NCBI GenBank assembly: GCA_963825765.1
Contig: CAWGUU010000014.1
Span: 423,982-487,981, forward strand
DNA: 64,000 nucleotides
Reading direction: 5' to 3'
Source: CAWGUU01 sp963825765
GTDB lineage: Bacteria > Actinomycetota > Acidimicrobiia > Acidimicrobiales > AC-14
Shown here: one piece after another, positions 14,922-22,425 of the stretch
How the letters are laid out: each line of letters opens with the position of its first letter
How positions within the stretch are numbered: the stretch's first letter is position 1
The notes under the pieces: generated by a model
Told to the model about the DNA's origin: nothing
Databases searched by the model: none
What the model saw: the letters and a program-made list of their open reading frames with translations, nothing else
Made by a program: the position numbers and the translations under genes

Positions 14922-15884
14922 ATGACGGACAAGCAGGTGAACGTCGAACGAGCGGGCGGGGCCGAGGGGAAACCCGTGCACCCCATCCTGATGGCAATCG
15001 CAGGTGACAGCGGGACGGGCAAGACGACCATCACGGCCGGGTTGGTCGAGGCGCTGGGCCGCGACCGCATCACCTCCGTCGGGGCGGACGACTACCACCG
15101 TTACGACCGGGAGGAGCGCAAATCGCTCCCGTTCACCCCACTGCATCCCAAGTGCAACTACATCGACATCATGGAGCAGCACCTCCAGCACCTGGCGGCC
15201 GGCCGGCCCATCCTGAAGCCGATCTACAACCACGACACCGGCCGTCTGGACCGCCCCGAGTACATCGAGCCGCGTGACTTCGTGATCGTCGAGGGTCTGC
15301 TCCCCCTCCACACCAAGCTGTCCCGGGCCTGCTTCGACATCACCGTGTACCTCGACCCGCCCGAGGACATCCGCGTCGCCTGGAAGCTGGGCCGCGACAC
15401 CAAGAAGCGGGGGTACACCGAGGACCAGGTCCGCGCCGAGCTCGAGAAGCGGGAGCCGGAGTCGGCCGAGTTCATCCGCCCGCAGCGGGCCCACGCCGAC
15501 ATCGTCGTGCGGTTCGCGCCCATCGAGGAGCGGGGCCAGACCGCGAAGGACCCGCTCAGCGCCTATCTCCTGCTCCGGCCCACGATCAGCCACCCGGACC
15601 TGTCGAAGATCCTGAGCGACGACCGGAGCGACGCCATGCACCTCAAGCTCAGGCGGGACGAGGACGGCAAGCCGGTCGACTCGGTCCACATCCATTCCCA
15701 CGCCGACCGGGAGGACACCAAGAAGGTGGAGCAGGCCATCTGGGACGAGCTCGGCGTCGACGAGCCCGTCCCCGAGTCCCTGGGTCGGATCGACTCCGAC
15801 ACCCGCGACGAGCCGCTGGCCCTCACCCAGCTGATCCTGCTCTACCACCTCATCCAGGCCAGGGCGTCCTCCACCGCGACGTGA
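14922..15884 (+). CDS. phosphoribulokinase/uridine kinase family protein
   Basis: The 320-residue protein has a P-loop at residues 28-36 (GDSGTGKTT), then SVGADDYHRYDREERKSLPFTPLHPKCNYIDIM, PIYNHDTGRL and VIVEGLLPLHTKLSRACFDITVYLDPPEDIRVAWKLGRD. Length and the Y-N-H-D-T-G and V-E-G-L-L-P-L motifs fit phosphoribulokinase, which makes ribulose 1,5-bisphosphate, better than the shorter uridine kinases. No RuBisCO or other Calvin-cycle gene is present in this window, so the physiological reaction is uncertain. The C-terminal 100 residues carry a His-rich strand (VHIHSHADRED). Confidence 0.75.
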   Translation: MTDKQVNVERAGGAEGKPVHPILMAIAGDSGTGKTTITAGLVEALGRDRITSVGADDYHRYDREERKSLPFTPLHPKCNYIDIMEQHLQHLAAGRPILKPIYNHDTGRLDRPEYIEPRDFVIVEGLLPLHTKLSRACFDITVYLDPPEDIRVAWKLGRDTKKRGYTEDQVRAELEKREPESAEFIRPQRAHADIVVRFAPIEERGQTAKDPLSAYLLLRPTISHPDLSKILSDDRSDAMHLKLRRDEDGKPVDSVHIHSHADREDTKKVEQAIWDELGVDEPVPESLGRIDSDTRDEPLALTQLILLYHLIQARASSTAT

Positions 15885-15957
15885 CTGGGGTGGGCCGATG
15901 AGTCCTGCTCCCCCGGCCCGTCCCATCTACGAGACCAATCAGCGAGAGGACGGGACG

Positions 15958-16446
15958 ATGGCCACCCTGAGCAAGATCACCCCCTGCCTGTGGTTCGACG
16001 ACCAGGGCGAGGAGGCGGCGACCTTCTACACCGGCATCTTCGAGAACTCTCGGATCCTGAAGGTCACCCATTACGGCTCCGCCGGCCCGCGCCCCGAAGG
16101 GATGGTCATGACGGTGGAGTTCGAGCTCGACGGCCTGGAGTTCGTCGCCCTGAACGGCGGCCCCGAGTTCACGTTCGACGAGGCGATCTCCTTCCAGGTG
16201 CATTGCGGGTCGCAGGAGGAGGTGGACAGGTTCTGGACGAGCCTCTCCGACGGCGGCCAGGAGGGCCCCTGTGGGTGGGTGAAGGACAGGTTCGGCGTGT
16301 CGTGGCAGATCGTCCCGACCGTCATGAACGAGCTGATCAGCGACCCCGACCCCGACAGGGCGCAACGGGCCATGAAGGCCATGCTCGGCATGACCAAGCT
16401 CGACGTCGCCGAGCTGCAACGCGCCGCCGACGACACCAGCCGGTAG
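15958..16446 (+). CDS. PhnB/YjdN-type VOC protein
   Basis: The 162-residue protein reads MATLSKITPCLWFDDQGEEAATFYTGIFENSRI at its start, then VEFELDGLEFVALNGGPEFTFDEAISFQVHC and GWVKDRFGVSWQIVPTVMNELI, a close fit to the PhnB/3-demethylubiquinone-methyltransferase-like VOC branch. I chose ATG 15958, which has GAGAGGACGG just upstream; the in-frame ATG 20 codons earlier lacks such a site. The end has the M-K-A-M-L-x-M-T-K-L-D tail typical of this family. Function unknown, non-catalytic binding is possible. Convergent with sixA. Confidence 0.8.
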   Translation: MATLSKITPCLWFDDQGEEAATFYTGIFENSRILKVTHYGSAGPRPEGMVMTVEFELDGLEFVALNGGPEFTFDEAISFQVHCGSQEEVDRFWTSLSDGGQEGPCGWVKDRFGVSWQIVPTVMNELISDPDPDRAQRAMKAMLGMTKLDVAELQRAADDTSR

Positions 16447-16455
16447 CTAACCGGC
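16439..16455. terminator. hairpin containing both convergent stop codons
   Basis: GCCGGT (16439-16444) pairs exactly with ACCGGC (16450-16455) around AGCTA. The stop codons of the VOC gene and of sixA both fall inside this hairpin, which could terminate transcription in both directions. Confidence 0.4.
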
Positions 16456-16968
16456 GAAGTCGAACGTGTCTCGCGGGAACAGGCGCGGCACGAGGAGCCA
16501 GGACAACGTGCCGGTGCCGGGGCCGACGTCGGCCCAGCTCTCGACCGCGTCGTGGAAGTCGATCCGCACGATCGCGCCCGTCGGCATGCGGACGCGGCCG
16601 CCACCGATCAACAGGCTGGCGGCCTCCGAGCTGGTCGGCTCGTGGCCGACGACGAGGAGCAACTCGGTCGACGGCGGCTGCCCTCGGAGCTCTCCCAGCA
16701 GGCCGAAGGTCCCGCCGCCGTACAGATCGTCGCGCGCCGACACCTCGCAGCTCCACCCGCCGCCCTCCATGGCCAGCTCGAGCGTCTGCACCGCCCGGAG
16801 CGCGGGCGAGGTGATGACCGAGTCCGGGATCTGGCCGCTGCGGGCGAGCAGCTGCCCCATGGTGCGGGCGGCGGCGCGCCCCCGATCGGCGAGTGGCCGG
16901 CGACGATCGTCGCCGTCGAAGGCGTCCCAGTCGGACTTGCCATGGCGAAAGAGCAGGAGCGCAGGCAC
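16447..16968 (-). CDS. sixA: SixA-type histidine phosphatase
   Basis: The protein of about 173 residues starts VPALLLFRHGKSDWD, the R-H-G phosphohistidine motif of the histidine phosphatase superfamily, then RPLADRGRAAARTMGQLL, SVITSPALRAVQTLEL and LLVVGHEPTSSEAASLL, giving the second catalytic His. This order matches SixA, a small phosphatase acting on phosphohistidine in phosphorelay proteins; actinobacterial members may have other substrates. GTG 16968 is the start nearest the fold; upstream starts would add a poorly conserved Arg/Pro-rich lead. Confidence 0.8.
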   Translation of the reverse strand: MPALLLFRHGKSDWDAFDGDDRRRPLADRGRAAARTMGQLLARSGQIPDSVITSPALRAVQTLELAMEGGGWSCEVSARDDLYGGGTFGLLGELRGQPPSTELLLVVGHEPTSSEAASLLIGGGRVRMPTGAIVRIDFHDAVESWADVGPGTGTLSWLLVPRLFPRDTFDFAG

Positions 16969-17103
16969 CGGTCCGTCAGGACGTCGCCGGGCGGCGGAGC
17001 TTGCGCATCCTCCGACGGTATCCCGGTGCCACTCGACGGACTCAAGGTTGAGTGCGAAACTGCCGATGGAACGGGGTGAGATCCGCGTCTGCAAAGAGGA
17101 CCC

Positions 17104-18615
17104 ATGGCTGCCACCTCCGCTGCACGGAACCGGGCGAATGAAACACCCGCCCGTCTGCCGATAACCGACTACGACAGGCTGAGCGTCAAGGAGATCCTCC
17201 CCCTCCTTGCGCCCCTGAGCGACACAGAGCTCCAGCTCATCGTCGCCCACGAAAAGGCCACCAAGAACCGGGTGACGCTCCTGCGCAGCATGAAGCGCAT
17301 CGAGCTGAGCCCGCCGCCGAAGACGGCGAAGGCGGCAAGCCGGAAGACTCCCGCGCCCGCAGCCAAGTCAAAGCCGGCCCGCCAGCCGGCCCCGCAGCCG
17401 GACCCGCAGTCGGACGGACAGGCCGAACAGCAGCCTGGGCTCGAGGCCATCGGTGGTTCGGTCAACGGCAACGGTTCGGCCGCGCCCGCCGTCCAGGCCA
17501 AGAGCACCCCCACGCCGGAGACACCCCCGGCCCGCTCCGGCCGAGGGCGGCTGTCGGTTGGCCGTTCGAGGAAGCTGCGCAAGGAGAGGTCGGCGGCCAA
17601 GGCCAAGGACGCGGACGTCAACAGCTCGCGCCAGCGTCACCCGAGCACCGAGGCGCTGACAGCGGTGTCCGACGTCGAGGACTCGCAGGCGGCGACCCCC
17701 CGGCCGCGGCCTCCCGCCATCCACACCCGCTGGGAGGACGAGGCCCCGCCCGTCGAGCTCACGTGGGAGCTGGAGGGCGACGACGACGTGGCGGACGTCG
17801 AGGACCTGGTGATCTCGCCGGAGGTACGGCAACGCCTGAGCAAGGCTGAGGTCCAGGCCCGCCCGGAGCCGGAGCCGGAGGTCCCGCAGCCGCTGCCCCA
17901 GCCGGAGCCCCAGCACCATGTGGACGAGTGGGCCGACGCGGACGACGCGGACGATGCGGACGAGGACGAGGCGCCGGAGCCCTGGGGGCTCGACGACTTC
18001 CCCGACCTCGCCGACGAGCCTGCCGAGGTCGAGCATCGTGTGGCACCGACGCCGATCGACGTCGACGAGTCCGTCGAGGAGATGGTGCCCCGGCACAGCG
18101 CCCACGATGCATACGACATCGACGCCATCCGCATCGAGGAGGACGACCTGCCGCCGGCGCCGGCCTACCCGGTGCAGGCGAAGGTCGCGCCGGTGCGGTC
18201 GAAGCCGCCCGTTCGAGCGAAGGCACCGGTGCGGGCAAAGGCCTCGCCGGTGCGGGCCAAGGTCACGCCGCTGCGCCAGGCCCCGCCCCCGCCCCGGCCC
18301 GTACCGGTGTCGCCGGCCGAGCGGATCATCTCGCAGCCGTTGCCGCCCCGGCCGGAGTGGATGAAGGACGAGCCGACCCAGGTGATGGTGCCGGCGGCGG
18401 CGGCCCCGAAGGAGCCGGTCTTCAAGTCCATCAAGGCCGCGGTCGTGCCCGACACGCCCAAGCCCCGGCTCGCGTCGGTGTTGTGGGTCGCCGCCGCCAT
18501 CGCGGCCATCCTTGTCGGCATCCTCATCGGCATGATCGCCACCCACACCAGCCCGCCGACCGCGGTGCAGATGGAGCGGACCAACTCGGTCACCTACGTG
18601 CCGCCCCCGACCTGA
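17104..18615 (+). CDS. envelope-associated protein with C-terminal membrane anchor
   Basis: The 503-residue protein has three parts. Residues 17-62 (LPITDYDRLSVKEILPLLAPLSDTELQLIVAHE and onward) resemble the short L-P-x-x-D-Y-D-x-L domain found at the front of actinobacterial lipid-droplet or envelope-associated proteins. Residues about 75-450 are low complexity, alternating basic Ala/Lys/Pro, acidic Asp/Glu and a repeated V-R-A-K-x-x-P-V-R unit near 360-395. A single transmembrane helix lies at about 459-480 (VLWVAAAIAAILVGILIGMI). The bulk is therefore cytosolic or periplasmic and probably disordered. Function unknown. Convergent with the patatin gene. Confidence 0.7.
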   Translation: MAATSAARNRANETPARLPITDYDRLSVKEILPLLAPLSDTELQLIVAHEKATKNRVTLLRSMKRIELSPPPKTAKAASRKTPAPAAKSKPARQPAPQPDPQSDGQAEQQPGLEAIGGSVNGNGSAAPAVQAKSTPTPETPPARSGRGRLSVGRSRKLRKERSAAKAKDADVNSSRQRHPSTEALTAVSDVEDSQAATPRPRPPAIHTRWEDEAPPVELTWELEGDDDVADVEDLVISPEVRQRLSKAEVQARPEPEPEVPQPLPQPEPQHHVDEWADADDADDADEDEAPEPWGLDDFPDLADEPAEVEHRVAPTPIDVDESVEEMVPRHSAHDAYDIDAIRIEEDDLPPAPAYPVQAKVAPVRSKPPVRAKAPVRAKASPVRAKVTPLRQAPPPPRPVPVSPAERIISQPLPPRPEWMKDEPTQVMVPAAAAPKEPVFKSIKAAVVPDTPKPRLASVLWVAAAIAAILVGILIGMIATHTSPPTAVQMERTNSVTYVPPPT

Positions 18616-18633
18616 GGACAGGCGGGGCTCAGG
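18611..18633. terminator. hairpin spanning convergent stop codons
   Basis: CCTGAG (18611-18616) can pair with CTCAGG (18628-18633) across an 11-base loop. The stops of both convergent genes lie within the stems, similar to the hairpin at 16439-16455. Confidence 0.3.
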
Positions 18634-21600
18634 GCGAAGCGGCTCCGGCGTCGGCGTCGGCCGCTGCGTCGCCGCAGCAGTCACCCACCCGTAGCGGGCT
18701 CGGCACGCCCAGCGCCCGCCCGGGATTCCGCAGCGACCGCATCGACGCGATGGCGCCCACCGCGGTGAACGCCCCCAGGGCCCGGTAGGCCTCGAAGCGC
18801 TGGTCGGTGTACAGCTGGTCGGCGGTGCCGTCGGTGGGGAACATCGGGTTGGCCTGGCGCCAGGACAGCACGTCGGCGGGGACGTCCGTTGTCACCCCGA
18901 GCTTGGCGAAGACGATGTGCCCGGGGCGGTCCTCGGCGCCGGGGTAGAACACCCTGCCCACAACGTGCAGGGCCTGGTTGAACGTCGACCCCGGTGCGGG
19001 GGCGATCGGCGCGGGGTCGATCTCGACCCGGACGCCGAGCTCGGTGCGGGCGACGGCCAAGGCGTCGGCGAGGGTGTTGAAAGCGTCGATCTTGTCGCCG
19101 GCGGCGTCGAAGCAGTAGATCCACGTGCAGCCCCGCCGGAGCAGCTCGACCAGGCCCAGGTTCTCGTAGTGGCCTCCGTCGGAGACGTAGACGAACTTGC
19201 TCCTGGCCCGGAACACCCCGAACAGCTCCCGGAACAGGCGCGTCGGTCGGGGCAGCCACGGGTACCCCTCGAACTCGGTGACCTCCGAGGGGTCGGTGGC
19301 GGGCGGGTGCAGCGCCCCTTCCAGGTCGCGACGGCAGCGCTCGGCGCGGAGGTGGGCGGCCAGGGCGACCGCCTGCAGATCGGCCTGGAGCCGGGCCAGG
19401 TGGTCCTTCACGTCGCGTGGCGCGCCGGACACCCCGCCCACCTGGGCCGCCGCCTCGTCGAACCGGCGCAGCGCCTCCGCGTCGGTATCGGCCTCGGCCG
19501 CGCACGCCGCCTCCAGCGCCGCCTGCGCGGCGGCCACCATGGCGGGGTCAGGGTCGTGTGGTGTGGGCGGGTCGGGCTGGTCCTGGGCCCAGGCGACCAC
19601 CCTGGCCGGGTTCGGCAGCCACACGCCCAGCCGCAGGTTGAGGAGGGCGAAGACGAAGCGGGCGGCGTACTTGGTCATCTTCCCCATGACCGGCGAGAAG
19701 GCGGCCCCCGACGCGGCCTGGGCGGCCGGGACGGTGAAGTCCCGCACGAACTGCGGGCCGAGCAGCGTGGCGAACACCCTGGTAGGGACCTCGCCCAGGA
19801 TGCCGGCATCGACCCGCTCCCGGGAGAACGTGAACGTCGAGACCGGCCGCCCGGGCGGCAGCAGGCCGTACTCCTCGAGGTTCACCGCCGCGCCGACGAC
19901 GAGGGCCGGCGAGTCGAGCAAGTTCATGAAGGGCAGCGGCACCTGGTACGGGACCGCGACCGCGGCGGGGACACCGCCGGTGCACACCCGCTGCAGGGTG
20001 AAGGCGCTCTGCAGCCGCCGCTTGTAGAAGGGCTGGAACGACCAGCGGTTGGCGTCGCCGACGCCCTGTACGAACAGGAAGGTGGTGGCCAGAAGCAGCC
20101 ACCAGAACAGCTCCCCGGGCCCGATGCCCGAGACCATGGCCCCGGTGGCGAGCATCAGGAACCCGGCGAGGAAGGCCAGAGGGCCGATGATCCCGCCCAC
20201 GATGATGAACAGGAGCCGCAGGATGCCGTCGCCGGCCTTGCGGGCGCCCGCCACCACCTTCTTCCAGAGCGCGGACGCGTCGACGCCCGACGAACCGGGC
20301 GCCGCCCCCTTCGGGCCGGAGACGCGCACCAGGGCCAGCAGGCCGGTGACCAGGGTCGACGTCGCCGCCGTGCCCGTCAACAGCCTGGGCGCCGACCCGA
20401 GCGAGCCCATCGTCGGCCTGATGTCGCTCAGCAGCCTGGTCGCGAACCAGGGCAATCCGAGCAGGAACAGCCAGGTCAGGAAGGCCGCCGCCAGCAGCCG
20501 GATCGACCACACCTCCAGGAACGGGGCGGCGTACTCCCTCGGTCGGAACAGCAGGTCGAACAGTCCGAGGCCGACGGCGAGGACGAGGAGCGCCAGCACC
20601 AGGGGGAGGGCCCACGGGACGGTGTCGAAGCTGACGCTGCGGAGAGCGGCGGTGTCGTCGGCGGCCGCCGACGAGCACGCTGCGGTGCTGATGGCGCCGG
20701 CCGCGTCGACCAGCTGAGCCTGGCACCGCGACGCCATCGCCCACCCGTAGGGACGGGCGAGGATGAACAGGACCATGGCGACGAAGGCGATGTTCACGGC
20801 CAGGCCACGCACGAGCCGCCACAGGGCGACGCCCACCCCAGACAGGTTGGGGAACAGGTAGGTGGTGCGGTTCCGCAGGTACTGCTCCTCGACCGACCCG
20901 GGGGCGAAGGGGGGCTGGGTGCCCAGGGCCTCCTCGGGCGAGCACGACCCCGTTATGGCGTGGGCCCCGGCGATGTACGAGCCGCCCGACACCGCGGCCA
21001 GGTAGTCGGCCTGTCGCAGCTCGCCGGACGCCTGCAGCTCCTGGAGCGCGCCGAGGTTGTAGGCGGCCGACCGGATGCCTCCGCCCGAGAAGCAGATGCC
21101 GGTCTTCCCCGACGGCTCCGAGGTACCCGGAGCCGGCACGACGGGGTCCGAACGCTTGCCGCGCACCCACTCCCAGGCCCTCGCCCGCGGACTCTTGGGG
21201 AAGATGCGGGGGACGGGCTGGGTCTTGGCCCAGGCGATGGCCTCCGACACCGAGCGGGGGTCGGCGCCGGGGTCACGGGCGCTGATTCGGGTGGCCCAGG
21301 CGACGAGGGCGCCAAGGGCGAACACGACCGGCACCAGCAGCAGTCCCCACTTGGCGCTGCCGGCGTACTCGACCCACCGGGCGGCCGAGCCGTCGCCCCG
21401 GTCGTCCAGCAGGCGCAGGGCCGAGACGTTCTCGATGGCGTCGGCCAAGGCGCCGGCCAGGGCCAGGCGGGCCATCCACTTCCCCACCCAGCGGTACCGC
21501 ACGAGGTTCGCGGTGATCCGCTGGCAGGCGACGTACAGCACCGTGGCGTAGGCGGCGATGTAGGCGAAGTCGAACCAGATGGCGGTCCGTACGGAGTCGG

Positions 21601-21757
21601 CCTCCCCGGGCGTCAGGGTGGCGGTGGACGGGTGCCGGACGAGCGAGTTCATCTCGGGCGCCCAGAGCCCGAACGCGACGAGCGGAAGGATCGTCACGGC
21701 GACGGCGCCCGCCACGATCGCCAGCCTCTCGAGGTCGAACCGACGAACTCCCGCCAC
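18629..21757 (-). CDS. large membrane-anchored patatin-like phospholipase
   Basis: The 1042-residue protein has transmembrane helices in its first 165 residues, then the patatin start GICFSGGGIRSAAYNLGALQ (oxyanion loop near 225-231) and YLAAVSGGSYIAGAHA (nucleophile Ser near 257). A long insert with six or more hydrophobic helices follows at about 310-560. The catalytic Asp is probably in VYVSDGGHYENLGLVELLRRG near 885-905. Patatins hydrolyse acyl esters of phospholipids; the large membrane insert suggests action at or within the bilayer. It starts at GTG 21757, one base after the stop of the YqgE gene, so both are cotranscribed. Confidence 0.8.
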   Translation of the reverse strand: MAGVRRFDLERLAIVAGAVAVTILPLVAFGLWAPEMNSLVRHPSTATLTPGEADSVRTAIWFDFAYIAAYATVLYVACQRITANLVRYRWVGKWMARLALAGALADAIENVSALRLLDDRGDGSAARWVEYAGSAKWGLLLVPVVFALGALVAWATRISARDPGADPRSVSEAIAWAKTQPVPRIFPKSPRARAWEWVRGKRSDPVVPAPGTSEPSGKTGICFSGGGIRSAAYNLGALQELQASGELRQADYLAAVSGGSYIAGAHAITGSCSPEEALGTQPPFAPGSVEEQYLRNRTTYLFPNLSGVGVALWRLVRGLAVNIAFVAMVLFILARPYGWAMASRCQAQLVDAAGAISTAACSSAAADDTAALRSVSFDTVPWALPLVLALLVLAVGLGLFDLLFRPREYAAPFLEVWSIRLLAAAFLTWLFLLGLPWFATRLLSDIRPTMGSLGSAPRLLTGTAATSTLVTGLLALVRVSGPKGAAPGSSGVDASALWKKVVAGARKAGDGILRLLFIIVGGIIGPLAFLAGFLMLATGAMVSGIGPGELFWWLLLATTFLFVQGVGDANRWSFQPFYKRRLQSAFTLQRVCTGGVPAAVAVPYQVPLPFMNLLDSPALVVGAAVNLEEYGLLPPGRPVSTFTFSRERVDAGILGEVPTRVFATLLGPQFVRDFTVPAAQAASGAAFSPVMGKMTKYAARFVFALLNLRLGVWLPNPARVVAWAQDQPDPPTPHDPDPAMVAAAQAALEAACAAEADTDAEALRRFDEAAAQVGGVSGAPRDVKDHLARLQADLQAVALAAHLRAERCRRDLEGALHPPATDPSEVTEFEGYPWLPRPTRLFRELFGVFRARSKFVYVSDGGHYENLGLVELLRRGCTWIYCFDAAGDKIDAFNTLADALAVARTELGVRVEIDPAPIAPAPGSTFNQALHVVGRVFYPGAEDRPGHIVFAKLGVTTDVPADVLSWRQANPMFPTDGTADQLYTDQRFEAYRALGAFTAVGAIASMRSLRNPGRALGVPSPLRVGDCCGDAAADADAGAASP

Positions 21758-21758
21758 G

Positions 21759-22355
21759 TCAGTTGAAGCTCGGGTCCGGCGGGTAGTCGGCGAAGAGGGC
21801 GACGGTGCCCGGCTGGCGGCGCAGGACCACCCGCCAGAGATCCTCGGGCAGGGGCGACAGCGGGTCCGCGGGCAGGGCGTCGACGACGAACCAGCCGCCG
21901 TCGGCGATCTCGGCCTCCAGCTGGCGGGGCGCCCATCCGGCGTAGCCGGCGAAGATCCTCACCGCTTCCACACCGGGCATGACCTGGTCGGGGTCGAGGT
22001 TGAGGTCGACGGTGCCGACGGCGCCGAGCAGCGGGTCCCAGCCGTCGGCATCGGACCGTCCCCCCTGGTGGCCGGCGTCGACCTTGGCCACGCAGAGGGC
22101 GGCGTTCGGGCTCACCGGTCCCCCGACGAACACGACGGGGGGCGAGGCCACGACGTCGGCCCAGCCGGGCAGGTGCTCGGCCACGTGGACCTCACTGGGC
22201 CGGTTGAGGACGACCCCGAGAGCCCCCTCCTCGCCGTACTCGATGAGCAGGACCACGGTGCGGGCGAAGTTTGGGTCGCCGATGTTGGGGGTGGCCACCA
22301 GCAGCCTGCCGCGGAGGAGGTCCGGCGCTCCCGTTCCGGCCATGGCCATCGCCAT
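21759..22355 (-). CDS. YqgE/AlgH family protein
   Basis: The protein of about 198 residues reads LLRGRLLVATPNIGDPNFARTVVLLIEYGEEGALGVVLNRPSEVHVAEHLPGWADV, then VFVGGPVSPNAALCV and VRIFAGYAGWAPRQLEAEIADGGWFV, the full YqgE/AlgH signature. The family has been linked to regulation but has no established biochemical function. Three closely spaced ATGs (22355, 22349, 22343) could serve as start; I took the first. It is divergent from the giant GT2 gene and directly upstream of the patatin gene. Confidence 0.85.
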   Translation of the reverse strand: MAMAMAGTGAPDLLRGRLLVATPNIGDPNFARTVVLLIEYGEEGALGVVLNRPSEVHVAEHLPGWADVVASPPVVFVGGPVSPNAALCVAKVDAGHQGGRSDADGWDPLLGAVGTVDLNLDPDQVMPGVEAVRIFAGYAGWAPRQLEAEIADGGWFVVDALPADPLSPLPEDLWRVVLRRQPGTVALFADYPPDPSFN

Positions 22356-22425
22356 AGGAAACCACAGGAGTTGGCGCGAGGATGCCCTGGAGGAGGATCC
22401 GGTCGGGGCTAGCCTCAGCCCGAGC

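Noticed and set aside
17600..18300. Ala/Lys/Pro and V-R-A-K repeats as a possible CRISPR or tandem DNA repeat array
   Set aside because: Units are short, irregular and in frame within a coding gene, with no spacer structure.
18917..21766. A 949-codon open frame on the plus strand
   Set aside because: Shadow of the patatin gene; no motif and composition of the out-of-frame type.
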